Assembly (NCBI GenBank): GCA_002842985.1
Contig: PHEQ01000006.1
Span: forward strand, 120,581-184,580
From: Alphaproteobacteria bacterium HGW-Alphaproteobacteria-1
GTDB taxonomy: Bacteria; Pseudomonadota; Alphaproteobacteria; Rhodobacterales; Rhodobacteraceae
DNA: 64,000 nt
Direction: 5' to 3'
Positions 48,803 through 56,798 of this stretch are shown piece after piece (the first letter of the stretch is position 1; each line of letters starts with the position of its first letter). The translations under genes were made by a program, and so were the position numbers. The notes beneath the pieces were generated by a model. The model made no database searches. It saw only the letters and a list, made by a program, of their open reading frames with translations, and had not been told where the DNA came from.

Positions 48803-49759
48803 TTATTTCGGATGCCGCAGACGCGGATTGGTGAGGATCGCCCCAACATCCGCCGCGAGGTTGAGCAGAATGAACGTCGCGGCGAAGATCAGGCAACAGG
48901 CCTGAACCACCGGGAAATCACGCTTGGACACCGCGTCCACCAGCGCCTGACCGATGCCGGGATAGACGAACACCACCTCCACCAGCACCACGCCGGTGAT
49001 GAGATAGGCGAGGTTCAGCGCCACCACGTTGATGATCGGCGCCCAGGCATTGGGCAGGGCGTGCTTGACGATCACCTTCCAGGGCGGCGTGCCCTTGAGG
49101 CGGGCCATCTCGATATAAGGCGAGGCCAGCAGGTTGATGATCGCCGCCCGCGTCATCCGCATCATATGCGCCGTCACCACCAGCACCAGCGTCAGCGCGG
49201 GCAGGAAGGTGCGGTAGAGCAGGTCGCCGAAATCCATCCCCTCGCGCAGGCTTGCGATGGCCGGGAACATGCCGGTCTTGACCGCGAGATAGAGGATGAG
49301 GATGTAGCCGAGGAAAAATTCTGGGGACGAGATCGAGGTCAGCGTCGCCACGTTGGCCACCCGGTCGAAGATCGAGTTGCGCGCCAGCGCCACCAGAACT
49401 CCCAGAACGATCGAGATCGGCACGGCGATGGCCGCCGCGTAGGCGGCCAGGAACAGCGTATTGGCAAAGCGGGTGCCGATGGTCTCCGAGACGCTGGCAC
49501 CGGTGACGATGGAATTACCGAAATCGAGCATCACCGCGCCCTTGAGCCAGCCCAGATAGCGCACGATGGCCGGCTGATCGAGCCCCATCTCCTTGCGCAG
49601 CGCGGCCAGGTTCTCGGGAGTCGCGCCCTGTCCCAGCACCGCCTGCGCGATGTCGCCGGGCAAAAGCTCGACCATGAAGAAGATGATCACGGAAATGATC
49701 AGAAGAATGACCAGTCCCAGACCGAGCCGCTTGGCCACAAGCCCAAGGATATCCCCCAT
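48803..49759 (-). CDS. ABC transporter permease, DppB-like
   Basis: 318 residues with the DppB/OppB layout: N-terminal helix, LPGDIAQAVLGQGATPENL periplasmic segment, and the EAA-type coupling region ARLKGTPPWKVIVKHALPNA. ATG 49759 has an ideal AGGAGG site; the frame upstream of it is not family sequence. It precedes the second permease by twelve bases. It pairs with the DppC-like protein to form the importer channel. Confidence 0.94.
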   Translation of the reverse strand: MGDILGLVAKRLGLGLVILLIISVIIFFMVELLPGDIAQAVLGQGATPENLAALRKEMGLDQPAIVRYLGWLKGAVMLDFGNSIVTGASVSETIGTRFANTLFLAAYAAAIAVPISIVLGVLVALARNSIFDRVANVATLTSISSPEFFLGYILILYLAVKTGMFPAIASLREGMDFGDLLYRTFLPALTLVLVVTAHMMRMTRAAIINLLASPYIEMARLKGTPPWKVIVKHALPNAWAPIINVVALNLAYLITGVVLVEVVFVYPGIGQALVDAVSKRDFPVVQACCLIFAATFILLNLAADVGAILTNPRLRHPK

Positions 49760-49879
49760 CTTTCCCTCCTGTTGTTTTTTGTTGGCCCGCTTCGTCACGC
49801 AGACTCGACTGCTTTCAGCGTAGCGGCTTTTTTCGTGGGCGGAGCCGTTTTTTTCCGGCTTTTTCGCCAGTATGAGCGC

Positions 49880-49903
49880 CCGGCCCCCGCACCGGGGGGC
49901 CGG
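49880..49903 (-). terminator. hairpin between binding-protein and permease genes
   Basis: GC stem CCGGCCCCC (49880-49888) with GGGGGCCGG (49895-49903) around a six-base loop, about 20 bases after the binding-protein stop on the minus strand. No T run follows. A second small stem, AGCCG/CGGCT, lies further on. They probably protect the binding-protein message, as in many ABC operons. Confidence 0.6.
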
Positions 49904-49924
49904 ACCCGTCTCATTGGGCCGCGA

Positions 49925-51535
49925 TCAGGCCGAGAACCACCAGCGGCTCGCGGCGCGTGCGCCGTCGCACTCCCAGCTTGCCGCGATGTTCTCGGGACGC
50001 TCGACGCCCTTGCCGCGCGCATAGACCCAGTTGTTGAAGAACGGCAGCAAGGTGCCCCCGTCATCACGCATGAGCAGGCACATCTCGCGATACATCTCGC
50101 CGCGCAGGGTGTCGTCAAGCTCGGCCTTGGCCTTGAGCAGCAGTTCGTTGAAGCGCGGATTCTTCCATCGCGTCTCGTTCCAGGCGGCATCGTCCTTGTA
50201 GGCCAGCGTGAACATCACGTCCGGCGTCGGGCGGGCGCCCCAGGACACGGCCGAGAACGGCTTTTTCAACCAGACATCGGAGTAGTAGCCATCATTCGGC
50301 TCACGTACGACGTTGATATTGATCCCCGCCGCCTTGGCCTGTTCGGCATAGAGGACGCACATGTCCACCGCGCCGGTATAGACGGTCTCGGCCACCGACA
50401 TGTTGACCGAAAGCCCGTCATGACCGGCCTCCTTGAGCAGCGATTTCGCCTGATCGGGATCATACTCGCGCTGCGGAATGTCGTCGGGCCAGTAGGGCTG
50501 CACTGGCGAGAGGTGGAAATCGTTGCCCTTTGTGGCCGCCCCGAACGCGATCTTCTCGATGATCTCGTCGCGGTTCATCGCCAGCTTGAGCGCGGTGCGA
50601 ACGCGCACGTCGTCATAGGGGGCTGTGTCCACATGCATCGGCATGGTGATCGCGCCGCCCGAGGGGACGTTTTCCACGTTGATGTCGGGGTTGCGCTGCA
50701 ACAGGGCCATGGTCTTGAGCTCGATCAGCGATACCGCGTCCACATCGCCCGTCACAAGCGCGGTCTGCCGAGCGTTGGGGTCGTTGAGCACGATCATGTT
50801 GACCCGGTCGAAATAAGCCCCCTCACCGTGCCAGCCGTCGTGGCGGCTCAGTTCCCACTGAATACCGAAACTGCCGGTCTCGATCTTGTAGGGGCCGGTG
50901 CCGTCGCCCGACTGCCAGTTGATCGACCCGTCGTCATTGGCCGGGCAGATCGCGAAGTGATAGTCGGTCATCAGCCAGGGCAGATCGGCATTGCCGCGCG
51001 ACAGGGTGAAGACAACCGTATGATCGCCATCGGCGCGAATGTCGGTCACATCGCTCAGAAGCGCCTTGGCCGCCGAGGTGCTGTCATCGCCCCGGTGATG
51101 GTTAAAGCTCGCCACCACGTCGGTAGACGTGCATTTCCTGCCACTGTGGAAAGTGGCGTTCTCGTTGAGCGAGAAGGTCCATTCCGCCGCGTCGGGGCTT
51201 GCCTCCCAGCCGGTGGCGAGATCCGGGCCGAGCGTATTTTCCGGCGTGATCATCGTCAGATAGCTGCGATAGGTATGCGCCAGATAGATCATCTGACGGG
51301 TCACATAGGTGCCCGGGTCATGCGTGTCCGAGGTATTGCCGTCATGCACGCCCCAGCGGAACGTGCCGCCGCGCCGTGGTGCCGCAGCGGCGGATTTGGT
51401 CCAAAGCCCGGTGGCGGCAGAGGTGGTCACCCCCGCCACGGCGGCATAATGCATGAACGAGCGGCGCGAGATGCTGCCCGAACGGGCCGCCATCGCCAGC
51501 TTGTCCATAAGCATCTTGTCGGTTTTCCTGGTCAT
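49925..51535 (-). CDS. Tat-exported ABC transporter substrate-binding protein (peptide/nickel family)
   Basis: 536 residues. The N-terminus carries a twin-arginine signal (SISRRSFMHYAAVAGVTTS) instead of a Sec signal, so the protein is folded before export. The mature part begins PRRGGTFRWGVHDGN and continues as an SBP_bac_5 fold (family 5) with TYRSYLTMITPEN and NMSVAETVYTG. It would bind the substrate in the periplasm for the downstream permeases and ATPase. Peptides, glycosides, nickel and opines are all known ligands of this family; none can be chosen here. The gap 51536-51762 upstream contains direct repeats and probably the promoter. Confidence 0.93.
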   Translation of the reverse strand: MTRKTDKMLMDKLAMAARSGSISRRSFMHYAAVAGVTTSAATGLWTKSAAAAPRRGGTFRWGVHDGNTSDTHDPGTYVTRQMIYLAHTYRSYLTMITPENTLGPDLATGWEASPDAAEWTFSLNENATFHSGRKCTSTDVVASFNHHRGDDSTSAAKALLSDVTDIRADGDHTVVFTLSRGNADLPWLMTDYHFAICPANDDGSINWQSGDGTGPYKIETGSFGIQWELSRHDGWHGEGAYFDRVNMIVLNDPNARQTALVTGDVDAVSLIELKTMALLQRNPDINVENVPSGGAITMPMHVDTAPYDDVRVRTALKLAMNRDEIIEKIAFGAATKGNDFHLSPVQPYWPDDIPQREYDPDQAKSLLKEAGHDGLSVNMSVAETVYTGAVDMCVLYAEQAKAAGININVVREPNDGYYSDVWLKKPFSAVSWGARPTPDVMFTLAYKDDAAWNETRWKNPRFNELLLKAKAELDDTLRGEMYREMCLLMRDDGGTLLPFFNNWVYARGKGVERPENIAASWECDGARAASRWWFSA

Positions 51536-51632
51536 GAGTTTTCCCTGTTTTCTGGTTGATCTGTCGTTGCAAGACGCGCAGGCGCGGCCTTGGACTTCAG
51601 CTTCCTAGCCAGGGTGCCTGTCTGGATGCTCA

Positions 51633-51752
51633 AAAACGACATGCTTGTATCAAAACACGAAATTTCCGGGGTTGCCACCCTTGAAGCCAAGGTTTTTCTC
51701 TAAAAGAGACGTGTCAGAAAACGACATGCCCGACAAATACCCCGACAAATAC
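51633..51752. repeat. short direct repeats before the ABC transporter operon
   Basis: AAAACGACATGC occurs at 51633-51644 and again at 51718-51729; CGACAAATAC occurs at 51731-51740 and 51743-51752. Between them, CCTTG-AAGC-CAAGG followed by TTTTT could be a plus-strand terminator, although no plus-strand gene leads into it. The segment lies between the starts of the ABC operon and the 3' end of rarA. Confidence 0.45.
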
Positions 51753-51762
51753 GACGAAGGAC

Positions 51763-53073
51763 TCAACCTTTGCGCGCGCGCAGCTTTGCGAAATAATCGA
51801 GTCGTTTCTTCAATTCGCGCTCGAAACCGCGCTCGGGCGGGGTGTAGAGCACGGGCCGTTTCATCCCCTCGGGAAAGTAATTCTGCCCCGAGAAAGCGTC
51901 TTCCGCGTCATGGTCATAGGCATAGCCCGCGCCATAGCCTTGCTCCTTCATGAGCTTCGTGGGCGCATTGAGAATATGCTTGGGCGGCGGCGCGCTGCCC
52001 GTCCGTTTTGCCTCGCGCAACGCCGCCTTGAACCCCGCATAGCCCGCGTTCGACTTGGGTGCGAGCGCAAGGTAGATCACAGCCTGCCCGAGCGCCAATT
52101 CGCCCTCGGGGCTGCCAAGCCGCTCGTAGATTTCCCAGGCGTGCAGGCACACCGCCTGCGCCTGAGGGTCGGCCAGCCCGATATCCTCGATCGCCATCCG
52201 CGTGATCCGCCGCGCAAGATAGCGCGGGTCCTCGCCCCCGGTCAGCATCCGCGCCAGCCAGTAAAGCGCCGCGTCCGGGTCAGAGCCGCGCACGGATTTG
52301 TGCAGCGCCGAAATCAGGTTGTAATGCTCGTCGCCAGACTTGTCGTATTTTGCCGCCCGCTTCATCAGCCGTGCCGAGAGCGCCGCCGTATCGAGCCGCG
52401 CCTCGACCCGCCAGGCCGCCACCTGCTCGATCAGGTTCAGAAGCGCGCGACCGTCACCATCGGCCATCTCCAGAAGCGCCTCGCGCGCCGCCCCGTCGAG
52501 CGGCAGCGCACGGCCCAGATCCTTTTCCGCGCGCTGCGCCAGCCGCTCCAGGTCGGCCAGCGACAGCCGCTCCAGAACCAGCACCTGCGCCCGGCTGAGC
52601 AGCGCCGCGTTCAACTCGAAGGACGGGTTTTCCGTCGTCGCGCCGACCAGAAGGATCGTGCCATCCTCCATATGCGGCAAAAAACCGTCCTGCTGTGCCT
52701 TGTTGAAGCGATGGATCTCGTCGACGAAGAGGAGCGTGCCCTGCCCGTTGCCGCGCCGATGCCGCGCCTCGTCGAACACGCGGCGCAATTCTGGCACGCC
52801 GGTAAAGATCGCGCTGATCTGCACGAAATGCAGGTCCGTCTCGGCAGCCAGAAGCCGCGCGATGGTGGTCTTGCCGACCCCCGGCGGCCCCCACAGGATG
52901 AGCGAGCCAAGGCTGCCCGAGGCCAGCATCACCCCCAAAGGCGCCTCCGGCCCCAGCACCTGATCCTGCCCGATCACCTCGGCCAGTGTGCGCGGGCGCA
53001 GCCGGTCCGCGAGCGGGCGCGGCGGCGCGGCCTTCGGCCCGTCCCCGCCGGTGTCGAAGAGGTCTCCCGCCAC
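51763..53073 (-). CDS. rarA: replication-associated recombination protein A (AAA+ ATPase)
   Basis: 436 residues of the RarA/MgsA/WRNIP1 family. LADRLRPRTLAEVIGQDQVLG at the N-terminus is typical (here in two parts: LADRLRPRTL and EVIGQDQVLG). Walker A GPPGVGKTTIARLLA, Walker B LLFVDEIHRFNKAQQD and sensor motif GATTENPSFELNAAL are intact. The C-terminal half is the tetramerisation and MgsA domain. It acts at stalled replication forks. It starts directly against the stop of the Deg protease gene, so the two are co-transcribed, a common pairing in alphaproteobacteria as I recall. Confidence 0.95.
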   Translation of the reverse strand: MAGDLFDTGGDGPKAAPPRPLADRLRPRTLAEVIGQDQVLGPEAPLGVMLASGSLGSLILWGPPGVGKTTIARLLAAETDLHFVQISAIFTGVPELRRVFDEARHRRGNGQGTLLFVDEIHRFNKAQQDGFLPHMEDGTILLVGATTENPSFELNAALLSRAQVLVLERLSLADLERLAQRAEKDLGRALPLDGAAREALLEMADGDGRALLNLIEQVAAWRVEARLDTAALSARLMKRAAKYDKSGDEHYNLISALHKSVRGSDPDAALYWLARMLTGGEDPRYLARRITRMAIEDIGLADPQAQAVCLHAWEIYERLGSPEGELALGQAVIYLALAPKSNAGYAGFKAALREAKRTGSAPPPKHILNAPTKLMKEQGYGAGYAYDHDAEDAFSGQNYFPEGMKRPVLYTPPERGFERELKKRLDYFAKLRARKG

Positions 53074-54453
53074 CTAGCGCCTCAGTCGCAGCGCGATCCG
53101 CCGCCCGCCGCGCTCCACATCGAGGATCAGACCGCGCCCCGCCGCCTCCAGCGCCTGCGCCGCCTCGGCGCTGTCGCGCACCGCGGCCCCGTTCACGCCG
53201 CGCAGGATGTCGCCTGCCCGCAACCCCGCGCGCGCGCCATAGGGTCCCGGCGCCTCGACCAGCACCCCCTCCGCCGAGAGCGGCAGGCGAAAGGCGTCGA
53301 TTACAGCCGGGTTGATGGTGACAAGCACCACCTCCGGCAATGCCGCGCGCGGCCCGGTCACGATGCGGTTGCGCGGCGGATCATCCGGCGCGGCGATCAG
53401 GCCCACGGTGATCTCCTCGGCCGCGCCGTCGCGCAGCCGGGCAATCGTGGCCTCCGCGCCGATCCCCGCCAGCGACAGGCGATAGACCATCTCCGCGGGG
53501 CTGTTCACGGCCTCGCCATCCACCGCCGCCACCACATCGCCGGGCCGCAACACCCCGGCAAAGCCGCTCTGCGGATGGACCTGCGAAATCACGATCCCGT
53601 CGGGCCGATCCAGCCCCAGCCCCTCGGCCACATCGGGCGTTACCGGCTGTCCGCCAAGACCCGCCCAGGGCCGCTCGAATTCCGCCTTGCCCTCGCGCGC
53701 CTGCGCCACGAACTGCGCGACAAGACCCGAGGGAATGGCAAAACCGATCCCGTTCGACCCGCCAGACCGCGACAGGATCGCGGTGTTGATCCCGATCAGC
53801 CGTCCGTTCACATCGACCAGCGCGCCGCCCGAATTGCCCGGATTGATCGGCGCATCGGTCTGGATGAAATAGCCGCGCGCATTCCCCATGGCCGTGCCCG
53901 AGCGCGCCAGTCCCGAAACGATCCCGCTGCTGACGGTCTGGCCGACGCCGAACGGGTTGCCGATGGCCAGCACCAGTTCGCCCACCTCTACCGTATCGCT
54001 GTCACGCAGCTCCAGCGCGGGCAACTCCGGCGCGCCCTCGATCTGAAGCACCGCCAGATCCGCCTCCTCGTCGCCCAGAAGCACCCTTGCCGCATATTCG
54101 CGCCGGTCGTTGAGCACCACGCGGATATCCGTGGCCTCACCCACAACGTGATAGTTCGACACAACGATACCGTCCGACGACAGGATCACGCCCGAGCCGA
54201 GCGAGTTTTGCACCCGCGGGCGCGCCGCGCCGAAATCCTGAAAGAACCGCTCGAAGAACGGATCACCCCGAAACGGGCTGGCACGCGCGGCGACCACGCG
54301 GCTGGCGTAGATATTGACCACCGCCGGGGCGGCTTCGCGCACAACCGGGGCAAAGCCAAGAGAAATTTCGGCGCGACTCTGAGGCACTTGCGCCAGTGCC
54401 GGTGCGGAAAGCGCGGCCCAGAGCACCGCGCAAAGCGTGAGGATCCGTGTCAT
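53074..54453 (-). CDS. periplasmic Deg/Do-type serine protease
   Basis: 459 residues with a signal peptide (ending PALAQ at about residue 22). The trypsin-like domain has the catalytic His in SNYHVVGEA, Asp in EEADLAVLQ and Ser in NPGNSGGALVDV. Two PDZ domains follow, the first near GIVISQVHPQSGFAGVLRPG, the second near GARAGLRAGDILRGVNG. It degrades or refolds damaged envelope proteins. Length and domain order match DegP/DegQ; the paralogue name is left open. It is divergent from the DCC gene and heads a transcript with rarA. Confidence 0.94.
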   Translation of the reverse strand: MTRILTLCAVLWAALSAPALAQVPQSRAEISLGFAPVVREAAPAVVNIYASRVVAARASPFRGDPFFERFFQDFGAARPRVQNSLGSGVILSSDGIVVSNYHVVGEATDIRVVLNDRREYAARVLLGDEEADLAVLQIEGAPELPALELRDSDTVEVGELVLAIGNPFGVGQTVSSGIVSGLARSGTAMGNARGYFIQTDAPINPGNSGGALVDVNGRLIGINTAILSRSGGSNGIGFAIPSGLVAQFVAQAREGKAEFERPWAGLGGQPVTPDVAEGLGLDRPDGIVISQVHPQSGFAGVLRPGDVVAAVDGEAVNSPAEMVYRLSLAGIGAEATIARLRDGAAEEITVGLIAAPDDPPRNRIVTGPRAALPEVVLVTINPAVIDAFRLPLSAEGVLVEAPGPYGARAGLRAGDILRGVNGAAVRDSAEAAQALEAAGRGLILDVERGGRRIALRLRR

Positions 54454-54563
54454 GGCAACAGGATATGCGCGCGCGCCCCCGCATTTGCAAGCGCGCGCTG
54501 CGGCAATCGGCCCCTGTCAAGGCCACGTCCGCGCGCCATATCGACTGCGAAAGGAGTCGAGCG

Positions 54564-54953
54564 ATGAGCACCCCGCCTGATACCCGCGCGCTTTACAACG
54601 GTGATTGCCCGGTCTGCAAATCCGAGATGGCCGTCTATGAAGGCTGTGCCGCGCGCGCATCCCTTCCCATTGCGTTTGACGATCTCAACCGCACCGATCT
54701 TGACCTTTGGGGTGTGACCGAAGACGAGGCCGCGCGCCTGTTGCATGTGCTGCACGACGGGCGGCTCCATGTGGGTTTCGACGCCTTTCTGGTGCTCTGG
54801 GAGCAGATGCCCCGTTATCGCTGGCTGGCGCGGGTCGGACGGGTGCCGGGGGTCTACCGGCTTTGTCGCTGGGGTTATGCGCATGTCGTCGCGCGGATCA
54901 TCTATGCACGACACACGCGGCGGCAGGCCCGCGCCAAAGCTCGCGCCACCTGA
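54564..54953 (+). CDS. DCC-family thiol-disulfide oxidoreductase-like protein (DUF393)
   Basis: 129 residues. The N-terminal YNGDCPVCKSEM is the DxxCxxC hallmark of DUF393/DCC1-like proteins, thought to be thioredoxin-like. FDDLNRTDLDLWGV and VLHDGRLHVGFDAFLVLWEQ follow the family pattern. The C-terminus is basic (RHTRRQARAKARA). ATG 54564 has an AAGGAG site. Redox activity is presumed from the two cysteines; no substrate known. It precedes a thioesterase on the same strand. Confidence 0.85.
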   Translation: MSTPPDTRALYNGDCPVCKSEMAVYEGCAARASLPIAFDDLNRTDLDLWGVTEDEAARLLHVLHDGRLHVGFDAFLVLWEQMPRYRWLARVGRVPGVYRLCRWGYAHVVARIIYARHTRRQARAKARAT

Positions 54954-55026
54954 GCAGGCGACGGGCGGTTGCCGATTGTCCCGGCTTTGCCTACCAAGGC
55001 AGGGATCACCGACCGGAGACCCCGCC

Positions 55027-55506
55027 ATGAGCTTCGCCACCTCCCCCGCAGACCTGCCCGGCCGCGACGCGATCCTGTCGCGCACGGGGCTTGCCTTCAT
55101 CGAGGACATGATCGCGGGCCGCCTGCCACAACCGCCTATCGGCCGCACGCTCGGCTTTGCGCCGGTCGAGGCCGCGCGCGGGCGGGTGGTGTTCGAGGGG
55201 GCCGCTGGTTTCGACGCGATGAACCCGATGGGGGGCGTGCATGGCGGCTGGTACGGGGCCATTCTCGACAGTTGCATGGGCTGCGCGGTGATGACCGAAC
55301 TGGAGCGCGGAGAGCTTTATACCACGCTGGAATTCAAGGTGAACATCGCCCGCGCCCTGCCGCTCGATCTGGCCGTGCGCGCCACTGGTCTGGTGCAGCA
55401 CAAGGGCCGCACCACCGCCGTCGCCATGGGCGAACTGCGCGGGATCGCGGACGGGCGCGTGTATGCCACCGGCTCCACCACCTGCCTTGTCATGCGTCCC
55501 GAATAA
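55027..55506 (+). CDS. PaaI-family hotdog thioesterase
   Basis: 159 residues. The central hotdog signature is NPMGGVHGGWYGAILDSCMG, with GGVHGG the CoA-site loop, and TTLEFKVNIARAL in the next strand. ATG 55027 follows the DCC gene by 73 bases. No partner gene points to a substrate; PaaI-type enzymes hydrolyse aryl- or hydroxyaryl-CoA thioesters. Its 3' end overlaps the convergent DUF2235 gene by 17 bases. Confidence 0.88.
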   Translation: MSFATSPADLPGRDAILSRTGLAFIEDMIAGRLPQPPIGRTLGFAPVEAARGRVVFEGAAGFDAMNPMGGVHGGWYGAILDSCMGCAVMTELERGELYTTLEFKVNIARALPLDLAVRATGLVQHKGRTTAVAMGELRGIADGRVYATGSTTCLVMRPE

Positions 55507-56605
55507 AGCCCGGCGCCGGAATCTCCGCCGTCTCCCCAAGCCGCCCGGTCAGGCGCGGGCCGCGCCAGCCCCGCCGCAAGCCGCCGGTTGCACTCTCGTG
55601 GATGCGCTCGGACGGGTCACGCCCCACCACGCGCGGGCCACGCAGCAGCAGGATCTTGCTCCACCCCGTCCAGGTGCCGACCGACGGCGCGTCCACATCC
55701 GTCGGAAACCGCGCGCGCCAGCCCTCGGGCAGCGGCAGGTTGCAGCCCTCCATCCGCTCCAGCATCCACACCAGCGGGATATTCGCCAGCGGGCGCGCGG
55801 CGTGAAAGCCGCAAAGCTGCCCGCCCACATCCGAATGACAGCCGCGAAACCAGACCTGCTCCACATGCCCGTCAAATCCCGGCGGACATTCCCACAACAC
55901 CGGCGTGTAGGCGCGCCGCGTCTCGTCAAGCGCGAGCGCGTGAAATCCGTGCCGCGTGGTATGGCCAAGGTGATGATTGTGAAACCCGTGCTTGTCCGCG
56001 CGAAACCGCCACAAGATCGGCACACGCAGGCCGAGCGCCTTGACCGTGTCCCAGACGCCGATCATCTCGACATGGGTATGGGCGTGACAATATTCGTGCA
56101 CGAAGGCGCGCGCCGCCGCGCCATCGGGATGACACTGATAGTGCCGATAGGCCGCCTGCACGTTGCGTTCCGTCGCCACCTCCGTCCGCAAAAGGCCGAT
56201 CCGGTCGATCACGCCTGCCAGCGAGCGCACCGCATAGGCCCCGCGCGAATAGCCCAGCAGGAAAATCCGGTCGCCGGGGCGGTAGCGGCTCGAGAGATAG
56301 CCATAGGCGCGGCGGATCTGGCGGTTGATGCCGCGCCCCAACACGATGTCGCCGGTCGCACGCCAGTCACGCCATTGAATCCCCGCCTCGTAGAACAGCG
56401 ACATGTCCGGCCCCGCCACCTCGCGCAGCAATTTGTAGGTCAGGCCCGCATTCGTCTCGAACCCCTTGGCCAGCGTCGACATGGTGCCGTCGAGGATGAG
56501 CACGTGATTGACCGGCCCGCGCCGATGGGCAAAGGCCGTGTGCTCTCCGGTCGGGCCGGGGCGCAGCCAGTCATAGATCGCCTTTGTCCAGTCACGCCAG
56601 GGCAT
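55490..56605 (-). CDS. DUF2235 alpha/beta-hydrolase domain protein
   Basis: 371 residues. The nucleophile elbow GYSRGAYAVRSLAG fits the GxSxG of DUF2235 proteins, a family that includes phospholipase effectors (Tle1-like). Other family features are VLILDGTMSTL at the front, MIGVWDTVKALG in the middle and WFRGCHSDVGG with the catalytic-type His/Asp region. No signal peptide and no type VI secretion genes nearby, so a role as a secreted effector is not supported; it may be an intracellular lipase-like enzyme. It converges on the PaaI thioesterase gene. Confidence 0.88.
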   Translation of the reverse strand: MPWRDWTKAIYDWLRPGPTGEHTAFAHRRGPVNHVLILDGTMSTLAKGFETNAGLTYKLLREVAGPDMSLFYEAGIQWRDWRATGDIVLGRGINRQIRRAYGYLSSRYRPGDRIFLLGYSRGAYAVRSLAGVIDRIGLLRTEVATERNVQAAYRHYQCHPDGAAARAFVHEYCHAHTHVEMIGVWDTVKALGLRVPILWRFRADKHGFHNHHLGHTTRHGFHALALDETRRAYTPVLWECPPGFDGHVEQVWFRGCHSDVGGQLCGFHAARPLANIPLVWMLERMEGCNLPLPEGWRARFPTDVDAPSVGTWTGWSKILLLRGPRVVGRDPSERIHESATGGLRRGWRGPRLTGRLGETAEIPAPGFIRDA

Positions 56606-56798
56606 GGCTCACCTGCTTTTGGTCGGGCGCGCATATCGCGCTCTGTTTCCAATGTATGCAGGATTACGCCGAAAAAGCGACATGTCGCGGATTTTTGTAG
56701 TCGCGCGAGGACGTCATGCAGGGGATTTAACGCGAAAGGCGGCCCTGGCGGCCCGACGGGCCACCCCGCCCCCCGCCGAAGCCCGATGCGGGCGCGGG

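Noticed and set aside
48812..51559. 915-codon plus-strand frame across the ABC permease and binding-protein genes
   Set aside because: Mirror frame of real genes on the other strand; His/Arg-rich with no motif.
51910..54567. 885-codon open frame on the plus strand across rarA and the Deg protease
   Set aside because: It is antisense to two well-supported genes, is rich in Arg/His/Pro as expected from reversed high-GC codons, and shows no domain.
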